Shown here piece by piece: positions 42,000-51,110 of a stretch of DNA of 64,000 nt (positions are counted from its first letter, which is position 1; the number at the start of each line of letters is the position of its first letter). The position numbers were made by a program, and so were the translations under genes. The DNA comes from Pseudoflavonifractor phocaeensis. GTDB taxonomy: Bacteria; Bacillota; Clostridia; Oscillospirales; Oscillospiraceae. The stretch is taken from positions 1-64,000 of the forward strand of contig NZ_JADYTU010000002.1 of the NCBI RefSeq assembly GCF_021531375.1, given 5' to 3'. The notes under the pieces were generated by a model. The model ran no database searches. It saw only the letters and a list, made by a program, of their open reading frames with translations, and was not told the DNA's origin.

Positions 42000-42364
42000 G
42001 GGATTGGATGTTGCCTCTGGCGGTAGGGGCGGCTACCGGAGTGCTGTCCGGCTTTGGCGTGGGGGGCGGAACCCTGCTGTTGGTCTATATGACCGCCTTC
42101 GCCGGGCTGGACCAGCGGCTGGCCCAGGGGATCAACCTGCTCTATTTTCTGCCCGCCGGCCTGATGGCCCTGCCAGCCCATATCAAAAACGGCTGCATCG
42201 AGAAGCCGGTGCTGCTGCCCGCCATCGGAGGGGGGCTGGTCTGCGCCGCCCTGGCCGCCTGGCTGGCCACCGGGATGGAGGTGGAGCTGCTGCGGAAATG
42301 CTTTGGCGGCTTTCTGGTCCTGGTGGGGGTAACGGAGCTGTTCGGGAAGGATCAGGAGAAGTAG
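41996..42364 (+). CDS. TauE/SafE-family half-transporter, second half
   Basis: This 122-residue membrane protein repeats the family signature as GAATGVLSGFGVGGGTLLLV, followed by INLLYFLPAGLMALPAHIKN. The GTG start overlaps the preceding stop by two bases, with GGGAGTGAGG upstream. The two genes correspond to the internal repeats of full-length TauE, which suggests either a primitive split form or fission. Confidence 0.8.
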   Translation: MRDWMLPLAVGAATGVLSGFGVGGGTLLLVYMTAFAGLDQRLAQGINLLYFLPAGLMALPAHIKNGCIEKPVLLPAIGGGLVCAALAAWLATGMEVELLRKCFGGFLVLVGVTELFGKDQEK

Positions 42365-42394
42365 GACCGGGGCTTGCCCCGACACCGCAAACGG

Positions 42395-43732
42395 TCATGC
42401 AGGCTTGGCGGACACGTTTGCCCGCCGGAACAGCAGGGACCAGAAGGTCACCACGCCCACCCAGCCCAGGCCGGTGGCCAGAGCGATGGCGGGCAGGCCC
42501 AGAACGGGGGCCAGCAGGAAGGACACAATGACCCGGAAGGTGATGTGTCCGGTGGCCCCGATCACGGGGATGTTCACCCGCCCCCGTCCCTGGAAATACC
42601 CGGCCAGGCCGCTGCCCAGGAAGTTGAACAGGTAGAAGCAGGCCACCAGCCGCAGATAGCCCACCGCCGGGCCCAGGCTGGCCCCGCTGTTGCAGGGGAG
42701 CACCAGTTTCAGACAGGGGACCGCGCCCACCAGCATCAACAACGACATGAACAGGCCCAGAGCAGCCAGCAGCCGCTGCCCGGTGAAAAAGCCCTCCCGG
42801 ACCCGTTTTTGGTCTCCGGCTCCGGTGTTCTGGCCGATAAAGACGGACACGGCGGTGTGTCCGCTGTCCCCGAAGGAGTTGGCGAAGCCCTCGATGCGGG
42901 TGGCGGCGGTATAGGCGGAGATGGCCCCGGTGCCCAGGCTGTTCACCGTCCCCTGGACCAGCAGCTTACCGATGTAGAGGTTGCACATGTGGAGGGCGGA
43001 CACCAGACTGAAGTGGGCGGTGCGCCGGAGCAGGGGGCCGTCATAGACCATGTCCGCCCGGCGGAACATGAGCTGCGGAAAGCACAGAGCCAGATAGGCC
43101 AGACACAGCCCGGCGGCCAAAGCCTGGGACAAGACGGTGGCCCAGGCAGCCCCGGTGATCCCCCAGCCCAGTCCGGCCAAAAAGGCCAGGTCCAGTGCCA
43201 GATTCACCCCCATGGAGATCATCAGAAAGACCAATGCCGCCCCTGTGTTGCCCACGGCACGGAGGACGGCGGACCCCTGGTGGAAGGCGAAGGCGGCCAG
43301 AAAGCCAAGAAAGATGATCCGCAGGTAGTCCCGGGCGTAGCCCAGGATAGACGCCGGAGTCTGGAGCAGGGCCAGCAGGGGAGAGAGAACGGCCAGGGCC
43401 GCCCCGGTCAATCCGACGGTGAGCAAGGCCCCGAACAGGGAGGACAGGAAGAAGTCCCGGCGGAAGGAGGAGTCGTCCCCCGCCCCGTGAAGCTGGGAGA
43501 GGAGGATGCCCACCCCGGAGCAGCCGCCGCTGATGAGAAAGAGGAACAGGTTCATCACCGAGCCGGCCACCCCTGCGGCGGCAAAGGCGCCGTCGCCTAC
43601 CACACGGCCCACGATCACGGCGTCCACCGTGTTGTAAAGCTGCTGCATGATGTTTCCGGCCAGAAGGGGCAGGGACAGGGCGATGAGCTGGCGCCGGATA
43701 GGACCCCGGGTCAGATTGGGGGCGGTCGTCAT
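42395..43732 (-). CDS. MATE-family efflux transporter
   Basis: This 445-residue protein with 12 predicted helices begins MTTAPNLTRGPIRRQLIALS, then PLLAGNIMQQLYNTVDAVIV, the characteristic MATE N-terminus. GLGWGITGAAWATVLSQ marks the second half. It exports cationic drugs or metabolites by Na+ or H+ antiport. ATG 43732 follows AAGGAGG. It is transcribed divergently from the LysR gene, with a 26-bp inverted repeat between them, so LysR probably controls it. Confidence 0.92.
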   Translation of the reverse strand: MTTAPNLTRGPIRRQLIALSLPLLAGNIMQQLYNTVDAVIVGRVVGDGAFAAAGVAGSVMNLFLFLISGGCSGVGILLSQLHGAGDDSSFRRDFFLSSLFGALLTVGLTGAALAVLSPLLALLQTPASILGYARDYLRIIFLGFLAAFAFHQGSAVLRAVGNTGAALVFLMISMGVNLALDLAFLAGLGWGITGAAWATVLSQALAAGLCLAYLALCFPQLMFRRADMVYDGPLLRRTAHFSLVSALHMCNLYIGKLLVQGTVNSLGTGAISAYTAATRIEGFANSFGDSGHTAVSVFIGQNTGAGDQKRVREGFFTGQRLLAALGLFMSLLMLVGAVPCLKLVLPCNSGASLGPAVGYLRLVACFYLFNFLGSGLAGYFQGRGRVNIPVIGATGHITFRVIVSFLLAPVLGLPAIALATGLGWVGVVTFWSLLFRRANVSAKPA

Positions 43733-43807
43733 GGCGGGACCTCCTTGGGTTTGGTGGTCCCAGTATAGCGGGGGAGAGGCTTCTTGTAAAATGCCGATTT
43801 TTCTGAT

Positions 43808-43833
43808 AAAATATAATGTATAGATTATATTTT
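43808..43833. promoter_or_regulatory. LysR-type operator, perfect inverted repeat
   Basis: AAAATATAAT and ATTATATTTT flank GTATAG: ten-base perfect arms including the T-N11-A pattern of LysR sites. It lies 12 bases before the LysR start and about 75 before the MATE start. Confidence 0.8.
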
Positions 43834-43844
43834 GGAGGGAGAAT

Positions 43845-44750
43845 ATGACGCAGCAGGAGATAGAGGTGTTCCTGGCCGTGGTCAAAACGGGCAGCGTGTC
43901 CGGGGCGGCCCAGGCTTTGTACATCACCCAGCCGGCGGTCAGCCGGCACATCCGGACCCTGGAGCGGGAACTGGGCTGTCCCCTCCTAATCCGGGGGCGG
44001 GGAGTGCGCCGGGTGGAACTGACCGACCAGGGACGGGATTTTATCCAGGTCGCGGAAAAATGGCGGCAGGTATGGCAGGAGGCCCGGGAGGTGGCGGGCC
44101 GGAACCGGGAGCGGACGCTGAACGTGGCCTCGGTGGGCAGCGTCAGCACCTACCTGCTGCCCCCGGTGTTCCGTGATTTTCTGGAGGAGGTCCCGGGGCG
44201 GGCCCTGACCTTCCACAACTACCACTCCCAGGAGGCCTACGATTATGTGGCCCAGGGACTGGTGGACCTGGCCCTGATCTCCGATGACATGTACCATCCC
44301 CAGGTGGAGACCGTCCCCGCCTTTCGGGAGCCTATGGTGCTGGTCACCGGGCCGGGCAGTCCCCTTCCCGCCAAGGTGCATCCCTCCCAGCTGGATCCCG
44401 CCCGGGAACTGCGGCTGCCCTGGAACCCCGAGTACGACCTGTGGCACTCCTTCTGGTTTTCCGGCGGGGCCCAGCCCCGGGCGGTTCTGGACCAGATGTC
44501 CCTGTTGGAGGACTTTTTCCGCTGGCGGGAGGGCTGGGCGGACAGCTGGGCCATTGCTCCGGCCCTGGTGGCCCAGGCCCTGGGAAAACGCACCGGGGCG
44601 GAGGTCAGGTCCCTGGAGGAGGGGCCGCCAGACGAGATCATTTACTACTTGCTGGGCCGCCGGCGGAAGCCGGAGCTGATCCGGGCCTTTCTAGCCTGCC
44701 TGGACCGGGAACTGGGGCGGCATCCCCGGTTGGAATCTTATTTGAAATAA
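43845..44750 (+). CDS. LysR-family transcriptional regulator
   Basis: This 301-residue protein has the LysR helix-turn-helix at residues 1-60 (IEVFLAVVKTGSVSGAAQAL, YITQPAVSRHIRTLERELGC) and a substrate-binding domain (NVASVGSVSTYLLPPVFRDF, GLVDLALISDDM). GGAGGGAG precedes the ATG. It is divergent from the MATE efflux gene across a perfect operator, so it is probably an activator of efflux and a repressor of itself. The inducer is unknown. Confidence 0.92.
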   Translation: MTQQEIEVFLAVVKTGSVSGAAQALYITQPAVSRHIRTLERELGCPLLIRGRGVRRVELTDQGRDFIQVAEKWRQVWQEAREVAGRNRERTLNVASVGSVSTYLLPPVFRDFLEEVPGRALTFHNYHSQEAYDYVAQGLVDLALISDDMYHPQVETVPAFREPMVLVTGPGSPLPAKVHPSQLDPARELRLPWNPEYDLWHSFWFSGGAQPRAVLDQMSLLEDFFRWREGWADSWAIAPALVAQALGKRTGAEVRSLEEGPPDEIIYYLLGRRRKPELIRAFLACLDRELGRHPRLESYLK

Positions 44751-44923
44751 TTTTTCATTTGCCACCCAGGGTCATATCAGGTATGATATAGTCAAATAAC
44801 TTACGAAATAGCAAAGTTATTTCTCGGGCGGGCTTTGCCTGCCCACATGTGAAATACATGGTATTTGATTATGTAAAGAGTAGTTCCGCGCCAGAGTCTG
44901 GGCGGGGCGGAAGGAGAAGTCAT

Positions 44924-46234
44924 ATGTGGTTTGACCAAGCGGTGATTTATCAAATCTATCCCCTGGGCCTGTGCGGCGCGCCCAGGGACAACGACGAAGT
45001 ACAGGACCACCGTATCCTGAAGCTGCTGGACTGGGTGGACCATATCAAAAAGACGGGAGCGGACACGGTGCTGCTGAACCCGGTGTTCGACAGTGACTGC
45101 CACGGCTATGATACCCGCGATTATTTCAAGGTGGACCCCAGGCTGGGGACCAACGAGGACTTGGCCCGGGTGTGTAAAGCCTTCCACGACGCGGGCCTGC
45201 GGGTGATGCTGGACGGGGTGTTCAACCATGTGGGCCGGGGCTTCTGGGCCTTCCGGGACGTTCGGGAGAAGAAGTGGGACAGCCCCTACAAGGACTGGTT
45301 CCACATCAGCTTCGACGGCAATACCGACCGGAACGACGGCTTCTGGTACGAGGCCTGGGAGGGTCACAACGAGCTGGTCAAGCTGAATCTGTGGAACCCG
45401 GCGGTGGTGGACCACCAGTTCCAGGCCATTCGAGCCTGGGTGGACCAGTTCGGCATCGACGGCCTGCGGCTGGACGTGGCCTATTGCCTGCCGCCGGAGT
45501 ATCTGAAGCAGCTGCGGGCCTTTGTCAACGGGCTGAAGCCCGACTTCGTTCTCATGGGGGAGACCCTCCACGGGGACTACAACCGTTGGATGGGGCCGGA
45601 GCTGTGCCATTCGGTGACCAACTACGAGTGCTACAAGGGGCTGTGGTCCAGCTTCAATTCCATGAACCTCTTTGAGATCTGCCACTCTCTGGCCCGGCAG
45701 TTCGGGCCGGAGCAGTGGACCCTGTATAAGGGAGCGCACCTGCTGTCCTTCCTGGACAACCACGACGTGACCCGCATCGCCACCCAGCTGACCGACCCCA
45801 ACCACCTGCCCCTGGCCTACGCCATGCTCTTCGGGATGCCCGGGGTGCCGGCGGTCTACTACGGCAGCGAGTGGGGCACCCATGGGGACAAGCGGGAGGG
45901 GGACGACGCCCTGCGGCCCGCCCTGGAGAGGCCGGAGTGGAATGCACTTACCGACTGGATCGCCAAGCTGGCCGCCGCCCGCAAAAACAGCCCCGCTCTG
46001 TGCTGGGGCTCCTACCGGAACGTGGTCCTCACCAACAAGCAGGCCATCTTCGAGCGGAAGACGGAGGAGGAGCGGGTGCTGGTGGCGGTCAATGCCGACA
46101 GCCAGCCCTACTGGGCCCATTTCGACGCAGGCTGCGGCACCGCCGTGGACCTGATCTCCGACCAGCCCCACGACTTCGGCGGGGGCAGCGAACTGCCGCC
46201 CTACAGCGCATTTTTCTGGAAGATGGAGCGGTAA
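44924..46234 (+). CDS. GH13 alpha-amylase-family glycosidase
   Basis: This 436-residue protein has the GH13 barrel: DTVLLNPVFDSDCHGYDTRD, LDGVFNHVG (region I), GLRLDVAY with the nucleophile Asp (region II), VLMGETLHGD with the acid Glu (region III) and FLDNHDVTRI with the third Asp (region IV). No signal peptide, so it acts in the cytoplasm on maltodextrins taken up by the cell. The short form without an N-terminal domain fits the cyclomaltodextrinase/neopullulanase-like group. ATG 44924 follows AAGGAG; the longer frame upstream is unsupported. Confidence 0.92.
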   Translation: MWFDQAVIYQIYPLGLCGAPRDNDEVQDHRILKLLDWVDHIKKTGADTVLLNPVFDSDCHGYDTRDYFKVDPRLGTNEDLARVCKAFHDAGLRVMLDGVFNHVGRGFWAFRDVREKKWDSPYKDWFHISFDGNTDRNDGFWYEAWEGHNELVKLNLWNPAVVDHQFQAIRAWVDQFGIDGLRLDVAYCLPPEYLKQLRAFVNGLKPDFVLMGETLHGDYNRWMGPELCHSVTNYECYKGLWSSFNSMNLFEICHSLARQFGPEQWTLYKGAHLLSFLDNHDVTRIATQLTDPNHLPLAYAMLFGMPGVPAVYYGSEWGTHGDKREGDDALRPALERPEWNALTDWIAKLAAARKNSPALCWGSYRNVVLTNKQAIFERKTEEERVLVAVNADSQPYWAHFDAGCGTAVDLISDQPHDFGGGSELPPYSAFFWKMER

Positions 46235-46256
46235 AAGCGGACACCCAGACAGCCGG

Positions 46257-46285
46257 TTGAAGGGAACAGGGGCATCTGCTATAAT
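46257..46285 (+). promoter_or_regulatory. Promoter of the nucleoside phosphorylase gene
   Basis: TTGAAG (46257-46262) and TATAAT (46280-46285), 17-bp spacer. Confidence 0.75.
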
Positions 46286-46370
46286 GTCCCATAATGCAGA
46301 ACATGAGAGCACGTCAGGAAACAGAGAACGGCGGAGGGCTTCTCCGCTGGATTAAAGGGAGGTTACCGCA

Positions 46371-47150
46371 GTGAACGAGCAGGAGAGACAGGTACAATTC
46401 CATATCCAGTGTGGGCCGGGAGATGTGGGGAATTACTGCATCCTCCCCGGGGACCCGGGGCGTTGCCGTGCCATCGCCCAAGCCTTTGACGATCCGGTCC
46501 ATGTCCGGACCAACCGGGAGTACGAAACCTGGACCGGGACCCTTCTTGGGGAACGGGTGAGCGTGGTCTCTACCGGGATCGGAGGCCCCTCGGCGGCCAT
46601 CGCCATGGAGGAACTGGCCAATCTGGGGGTCCACACCTTTATCCGGGTGGGTACCTGCGGGGGGATCGCCCTGGAGGTCCAGAGCGGCGACGTGGTAGTG
46701 GCCACCGGCGCGGTCCGTATGGAGGGGACCAGCCGGGAGTACGCCCCCATCGAGTGGCCCGCCGTCCCCCACTACCAGGCGGTGCAGGCCCTGGTCCAGG
46801 GCTGCAAGAATCTGGGGAAGCCCTGGCACGCGGGGGTGGTCCAGTGCAAGGATTCCTTCTATGGCCAGCACTCCCCCGGCCGGATGCCTGTGGCCTATGA
46901 GCTGGAGCAGAAGTGGGAGGCATGGAAGCGTCTTGGTGTGCTGGCCTCAGAGATGGAGTCCGCCGCACTGTTTGCCGTGGCGGCTTCCCGCCGGGTGCGC
47001 TGCGGCTCGGTGTTCCATGTGATCTGGAACCAGGAGCGGGAAGCCGCCGGACTGGACCAAAAGGAATCTCACGATACCTCCGCCGCCATCCAGGTGGGAG
47101 TGGAGGCCCTGAAGCTGCTGATCCTGGAGGACCGGAAGGGGGAGAACTGA
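46371..47150 (+). CDS. udp: Uridine phosphorylase
   Basis: This 259-residue protein belongs to the PNP/UDP family: [43 protein letters not shown] (phosphate and ribose site) and [13 protein letters not shown] with the ribose-binding Glu-Met-Glu. The [11 protein letters not shown] segment fits uridine-type enzymes. It releases uracil and ribose-1-phosphate in nucleoside salvage. The start is GTG 46371 with GGGAGG 8 bases upstream. Monocistronic, ended by the hairpin 47187-47209. Confidence 0.9.
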   Translation: MNEQERQVQFHIQCGPGDVGNYCILPGDPGRCRAIAQAFDDPVHVRTNREYETWTGTLLGERVSVVSTGIGGPSAAIAMEELANLGVHTFIRVGTCGGIALEVQSGDVVVATGAVRMEGTSREYAPIEWPAVPHYQAVQALVQGCKNLGKPWHAGVVQCKDSFYGQHSPGRMPVAYELEQKWEAWKRLGVLASEMESAALFAVAASRRVRCGSVFHVIWNQEREAAGLDQKESHDTSAAIQVGVEALKLLILEDRKGEN

Positions 47151-47186
47151 CCGCTCCGGCCCGCGGTAGGCATGTTATGGCTGGTT

Positions 47187-47209
47187 GCCCCCTGGCTATG
47201 CCAGGGGGC
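47187..47209 (+). terminator. Hairpin terminator
   Basis: GCCCCCTGG pairs with CCAGGGGGC around CTATG, followed by TCCTTTCT. Confidence 0.65.
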
Positions 47210-47241
47210 TCCTTTCTGCATCCCATGATGCAACCTTTCTC

Positions 47242-47270
47242 TTTACAGCGGACAAAGAACTTTATATAAT
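47242..47270 (+). promoter_or_regulatory. Promoter of coaBC
   Basis: TTTACA (47242-47247) and TATAAT (47265-47270), 17-bp spacer. Confidence 0.75.
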
Positions 47271-47311
47271 AAAAACAATAATGGGGCGGTATGCTCCAAG
47301 GAGGAATGACT

Positions 47312-48508
47312 GTGCTCAAGGGAAAAACGATCCTGCTGGGGGTGACGGGCGGGATCGCCGCCTATAAAGCGGCCTATTTGACGTCCGCGCTGGTCAAGCT
47401 TCACGCCACTGTGGAGGTGGTCATGACCGAGCATGCCACCCAGTTTATTGCCCCTCTGACCTTTGAACAGTTAACGGGCAACCGGTGCATGGTGGACACC
47501 TTTGACCGGAATTTTGTCCACCAGGTGGAGCATATCGCCCTGGCGGACCGGACCGATTTGGTGATCATCGCACCGGCCACCGCCAATGTGTGCGCCAAGC
47601 TGGCCCATGGCCTGGCCGACGATATGCTGACCACCACGGTGCTGGCCTGCCGCTGTCCCAAGCTGATCGCGCCTGCCATGAACACCCATATGTATGAGAA
47701 TCCGGTGACCCAGGACAACCTGGACACCCTGGCCCGCTACGGCTGGGAGGTCATTGCCCCCGCCTCCGGCCGCCTGGCCTGCGGAGCGGTGGGCCCCGGC
47801 AAGCTGCCGGAGCCCGACCTGCTGGTCCAGCATATCCTGCGTGCGGCAGCGCTGCCCCACGATCTGGCGGGAAAGAAGGTACTGGTCACGGCGGGGCCGA
47901 CCCAGGAGTCTCTGGACCCGGTGCGCTACCTGACCAACCATTCCACCGGCAAGATGGGCTATGCCATCGCGAAGATGGCCATGCTCCGCGGCGCGGAGGT
48001 GACCCTGATCTCCGGCCCCACCGCCCTGGAAAAGCCCCCCTTTGTAGAGGTGGTGGACATTCGCTCTGCCCAGGAGATGTTTGAGGCGGTGGCCAGCCGC
48101 TGTCAGCAGGCGGATTTCATCTTCAAGGCCGCCGCGGTGGCGGACTATACCCCCGCTGATTACAGCGACGATAAGATCAAAAAGAAGGACGCCGATCTTG
48201 CAATCCCCTTGAAGCGGACCCAGGACATTCTGAAGTATCTGGGAGAACACCGGCGGGAGGGACAGGTCATCTGCGGCTTCTCCATGGAGACCCGGGACAT
48301 GGTGGAGAACAGCCGGGCCAAGCTGGCCAAGAAGAAGGTGGACATGATCTGCGCCAATAACCTGAAGGTGGCCGGCGCGGGCTTTGGGGTGGACACCAAC
48401 GTGCTCACCCTGATCACCGCCGACAGTGTGGAGGAACTGCCTCTGATGTCCAAAGAGGAAGCTGCCGGGCGCATTTTGGACCGGGCCATTGAACAAAGTC
48501 ACAGGTAA
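47312..48508 (+). CDS. coaBC: Bifunctional phosphopantothenoylcysteine decarboxylase / phosphopantothenate-cysteine ligase
   Basis: This 398-residue CoaBC protein has the flavin-dependent decarboxylase half (GVTGGIAAYKAAYL, APATANVCAKLAHGLADDML, PAMNTHMYENP, GRLACG...GPG). The ligase half has VLVTAGPTQESLDPVRYLTN, FKAAAVADYTP and KKKVDMICANNL. It carries out two steps of coenzyme A synthesis in the cytoplasm. GTG 47312 is chosen: AAGGAGG is 7 bases upstream and MLKGKTILLG is the usual start; ATG 47306 would be too close. Followed by a strong terminator. Confidence 0.95.
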   Translation: MLKGKTILLGVTGGIAAYKAAYLTSALVKLHATVEVVMTEHATQFIAPLTFEQLTGNRCMVDTFDRNFVHQVEHIALADRTDLVIIAPATANVCAKLAHGLADDMLTTTVLACRCPKLIAPAMNTHMYENPVTQDNLDTLARYGWEVIAPASGRLACGAVGPGKLPEPDLLVQHILRAAALPHDLAGKKVLVTAGPTQESLDPVRYLTNHSTGKMGYAIAKMAMLRGAEVTLISGPTALEKPPFVEVVDIRSAQEMFEAVASRCQQADFIFKAAAVADYTPADYSDDKIKKKDADLAIPLKRTQDILKYLGEHRREGQVICGFSMETRDMVENSRAKLAKKKVDMICANNLKVAGAGFGVDTNVLTLITADSVEELPLMSKEEAAGRILDRAIEQSHR

Positions 48509-48509
48509 G

Positions 48510-48543
48510 AAACAGGCCGTGGAGTGTTCCACGGCCTGTTTTA
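48510..48543 (+). terminator. Terminator of coaBC
   Basis: AAACAGGCCGTGGA pairs exactly with TCCACGGCCTGTTTT. Confidence 0.88.
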
Positions 48544-48588
48544 CACTTTATCACGTTATCGTGCTGAAAATTTTTTCTCTGGAAGCCC

Positions 48589-48617
48589 TTGACAAAGGAA
48601 GATCAGGCGGCTATAAT
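48589..48617 (+). promoter_or_regulatory. Consensus promoter of the T-box leader
   Basis: TTGACA (48589-48594) and TATAAT (48612-48617) with a 17-bp spacer. Confidence 0.88.
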
Positions 48618-48623
48618 TAGCCC

Positions 48624-48910
48624 AACAACTGAAGAGCAGTTGAAACCTATGAGGAAGAGTAGTAGCCGACGCGGCAAACCTTCAGAGAGCCCTGGATGGT
48701 GGGATCAGGGTGGGGAGCGGTCAGGCGAATGGACTTCCGAGGGCGGCTTGAACGGCTTTGCCAAGTAGATGCCGACGGGGACCCACCCGTTATCCATCGG
48801 GCACGCGTGATGGCGCGTGAAGCGAGCGGACGTTTTTAACGTCAATTTGGGTGGTATCGCAGGAGTGCAGCTCTTGTCCCATGTGGGATAAGGGGCTGTT
48901 TTTTTATACT
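48624..48910 (+). promoter_or_regulatory. T-box riboswitch, tryptophan specifier
   Basis: The T-box sequence TGGGTGGTATCGC lies at 48849-48861. Stem I is bounded by GGAAG (about 48652) and CTTCC (48734-48738), with an AGTAGTAG loop-E strand and a distal AGAGAGCCCTGG...GGTGGG region. The specifier loop reads GAATGGA, placing TGG (Trp) at 48730-48732. The terminator CAGCTCTTGTCCCA / TGGGATAAGGGGCTG followed by seven Ts (about 48868-48907) competes with the antiterminator. Uncharged tRNA-Trp should switch on the ABC transporter below. Confidence 0.9.
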
Positions 48911-48997
48911 CCGAAAGCCAGGCCGCCGGCACCGGCCCCTCCATCACCCACCCAAACAAAACTGGGCCCAATGAGGCCGAATATGGAGGTAAACACC

Positions 48998-50107
48998 ATG
49001 AAAAACACCAACATCGTCAAGAAGATCCTGAGCGCCGCCCTGTCCCTGTCCCTGGTCCTGTCCCTGGCCGCCTGCGGCGGCAGCGGCTCCGGCACCTCTT
49101 CCGCCGGCGGCTCCGCCTCCTCCCAGCCCCAGGATGCTTCCAGCTCCAGCAGCGAAGCGGTCAAGGAGTACAAGGTGGGTATCGTCAAGTTTATGGACCA
49201 TGCCTCTCTGGATCAGATCGAAAAGAACATCCAGAAAGAGCTGGACGCCAAGAGCGCCGAGCTGGGTGTGAATTTCAACTATAAGGACTACACCGCCAAC
49301 GGCCAGGGCGACCGCACCACCCTGAACCAGATCGCCGCCCAGATGGTAGCCGACGGCGTGGACGTGGTGGTTCCCATTGCCACCCCGGCCGCCCAGGCCA
49401 TGCAGTCCGTGGTGGTTGAGGAAGGGATCCCCGTCATCTTCGCCGCTGTCTCCGACCCCGTCACCGCCAAGCTGGTAGACGATATGGACGCCCCCGGCGG
49501 CCTCATCACCGGCGTCAGCGACGCGCTGAACACCCCCATGATCATGGACATGATGGTGGCCGTGGACCCCGACATCCAGAAGGTTGGCCTGCTGTACTCC
49601 AAGTCCGAGGACTCCTCCAAGAAGCCCATTGAAGAGGCCAAGGCCTATCTGGACGAGCACAATATCGCCTATGTGGAAAAGACCGGCACCAACACCGATG
49701 AGATCAACTCCGCCGTGGACTCCCTGATTGCTGAAGGCGTGGAGGCCATCTTCACCCCCACTGACAACACCGTGATGAGCGCCGAGCTGTCCATTTTTGA
49801 GAAGCTCAACGACGCCAAGATCCCCCACTACACCGGCGCCAACTCCTTCGCTCTGAACGGCGCCTTCTTCGGCTACGGCGTGGATTACGACGATCTGGGC
49901 GCTGAGACCGCCGACATGGTGGTGAACCTGCTGGTCAACGGCGCCGATCCCGCCACCACTCCCGTGGTCATCCTGGCCCACCAGGCCGCCACCATCAACA
50001 CCGAGACCTGTGAGGCCATCGGACTGAGCCTGGACGACGTGAAGGCGGCCTTCGCTACCCTGGGTATCGGCGTGGTGGAGATCACCACCGCCAAGAGCTT
50101 CAGCTGA
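48998..50107 (+). CDS. trpX: ABC transporter substrate-binding lipoprotein, TrpX type
   Basis: This 369-residue protein has a lipoprotein signal with LAAC box at about residue 23 and a Ser/Gly-rich linker. The binding domain of the PF04392 (ABC_sub_bind) type has YKVGIVKFMDHASLDQIEKN, ADGVDVVVPIATPAAQAM, GLLYSKSEDSSKKPIEEAKA and GYGVDYDDLGAETADMVVNL. With the next two genes and the Trp T-box it corresponds to TrpXYZ, a tryptophan importer of Firmicutes. ATG 48998 follows GGAGG; upstream frame is leader RNA. Confidence 0.88.
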   Translation: MKNTNIVKKILSAALSLSLVLSLAACGGSGSGTSSAGGSASSQPQDASSSSSEAVKEYKVGIVKFMDHASLDQIEKNIQKELDAKSAELGVNFNYKDYTANGQGDRTTLNQIAAQMVADGVDVVVPIATPAAQAMQSVVVEEGIPVIFAAVSDPVTAKLVDDMDAPGGLITGVSDALNTPMIMDMMVAVDPDIQKVGLLYSKSEDSSKKPIEEAKAYLDEHNIAYVEKTGTNTDEINSAVDSLIAEGVEAIFTPTDNTVMSAELSIFEKLNDAKIPHYTGANSFALNGAFFGYGVDYDDLGAETADMVVNLLVNGADPATTPVVILAHQAATINTETCEAIGLSLDDVKAAFATLGIGVVEITTAKSFS

Positions 50108-50177
50108 ATCGGAACATGATGGGTCTGGGGCGCCGCGTACCGCGACACCCCGCCCTTGCGCGTAAGGAGGAACTCCC

Positions 50178-51110
50178 ATGCTGCTATCCATTACGACCAT
50201 ACAGACCGCTTTGGCGGTGGGTGCCATCTACTCTCTCGTGGCGCTGGCGCTGTTCATCAGCTTCTCCATCCTGAACATCGCCGACCTGTCCACAGACGGC
50301 TGTTACACCCTGGGCTTTGCGGTGGGCGCTACCGTCACCCTGGCCGGCCATCCTTTCCTGGCCCTCCCCGCCGCCATGGCCGCGGGGGCCTGTTCGGGGT
50401 TTGTCACCGCCTTTCTCCAGACCAAGCTGGGGGTGGAGAGCATTTTGGCCGGAATCATCGTCAATACCGGCCTGTACACCGTAAACTTGGCCGTGATGGG
50501 CTGGTCCTCCAACTTGTCCATCTATGGCAGCGACAGCCTCTTTTCCCTGGCCAAGGGGTTGAGTGACGCGGAGTGGTGGAGAAATTGGTATAAGGTCATC
50601 GTTCCCGCGGCCATCCTGCTGCTGATCTGCCTGTTCGTCGCCTTTTTCTTCCGCACCCGCCTGGGTCTGTCCATCCGGGCCACCGGCGACAATGCCGACA
50701 TGATCCGGGCCTCCTCGATCAATCCGGCGTTTACCATCACCGTGGGCCTGTGTCTGGCCAACTCTCTCACTGCTCTGGCCGGCTGCCTGTACGGCCTGCT
50801 GAATACGGGCTGTGACATCAATCTGGGTACCGGCATGGTGACGGTGGCCCTGGCCAGTCTGGTCATCGGGGAGAGCCTGATGGGCAGGGGCTCTATCCCC
50901 AAGCGGATCTTCGGCGTGGTGCTGGGGGCCTGCCTCTACCGCCTGATTATGGCGGTGGCTATTGGAGCCAATATCCCCACGGAATGCTTCAAACTGGTGT
51001 CCGCCCTGATCGTGGCGGTGGCCATTGCCACACCCCAGGGGCGGAAGCTGATCGCCCTCCAGCGCCAGAAGATGGCCGCCCGCAGAAAAGGAGGAACCCA
51101 GCAATGCTGA
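50178..51110 (+). CDS. trpY: ABC transporter permease, TrpY type
   Basis: This 310-residue permease of the branched-chain/LivH-like fold has about eight helices. It contains FSILNIADLSTDGCYTLGFA, the typical substrate-channel start of this family, and ANSLTALAGCLYGLLNTGCD near the middle. AAGGAGG precedes the ATG. Its last codons overlap the start of the ATPase gene by seven bases. It forms the membrane channel of the T-box-controlled importer. Confidence 0.88.
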   Translation: MLLSITTIQTALAVGAIYSLVALALFISFSILNIADLSTDGCYTLGFAVGATVTLAGHPFLALPAAMAAGACSGFVTAFLQTKLGVESILAGIIVNTGLYTVNLAVMGWSSNLSIYGSDSLFSLAKGLSDAEWWRNWYKVIVPAAILLLICLFVAFFFRTRLGLSIRATGDNADMIRASSINPAFTITVGLCLANSLTALAGCLYGLLNTGCDINLGTGMVTVALASLVIGESLMGRGSIPKRIFGVVLGACLYRLIMAVAIGANIPTECFKLVSALIVAVAIATPQGRKLIALQRQKMAARRKGGTQQC

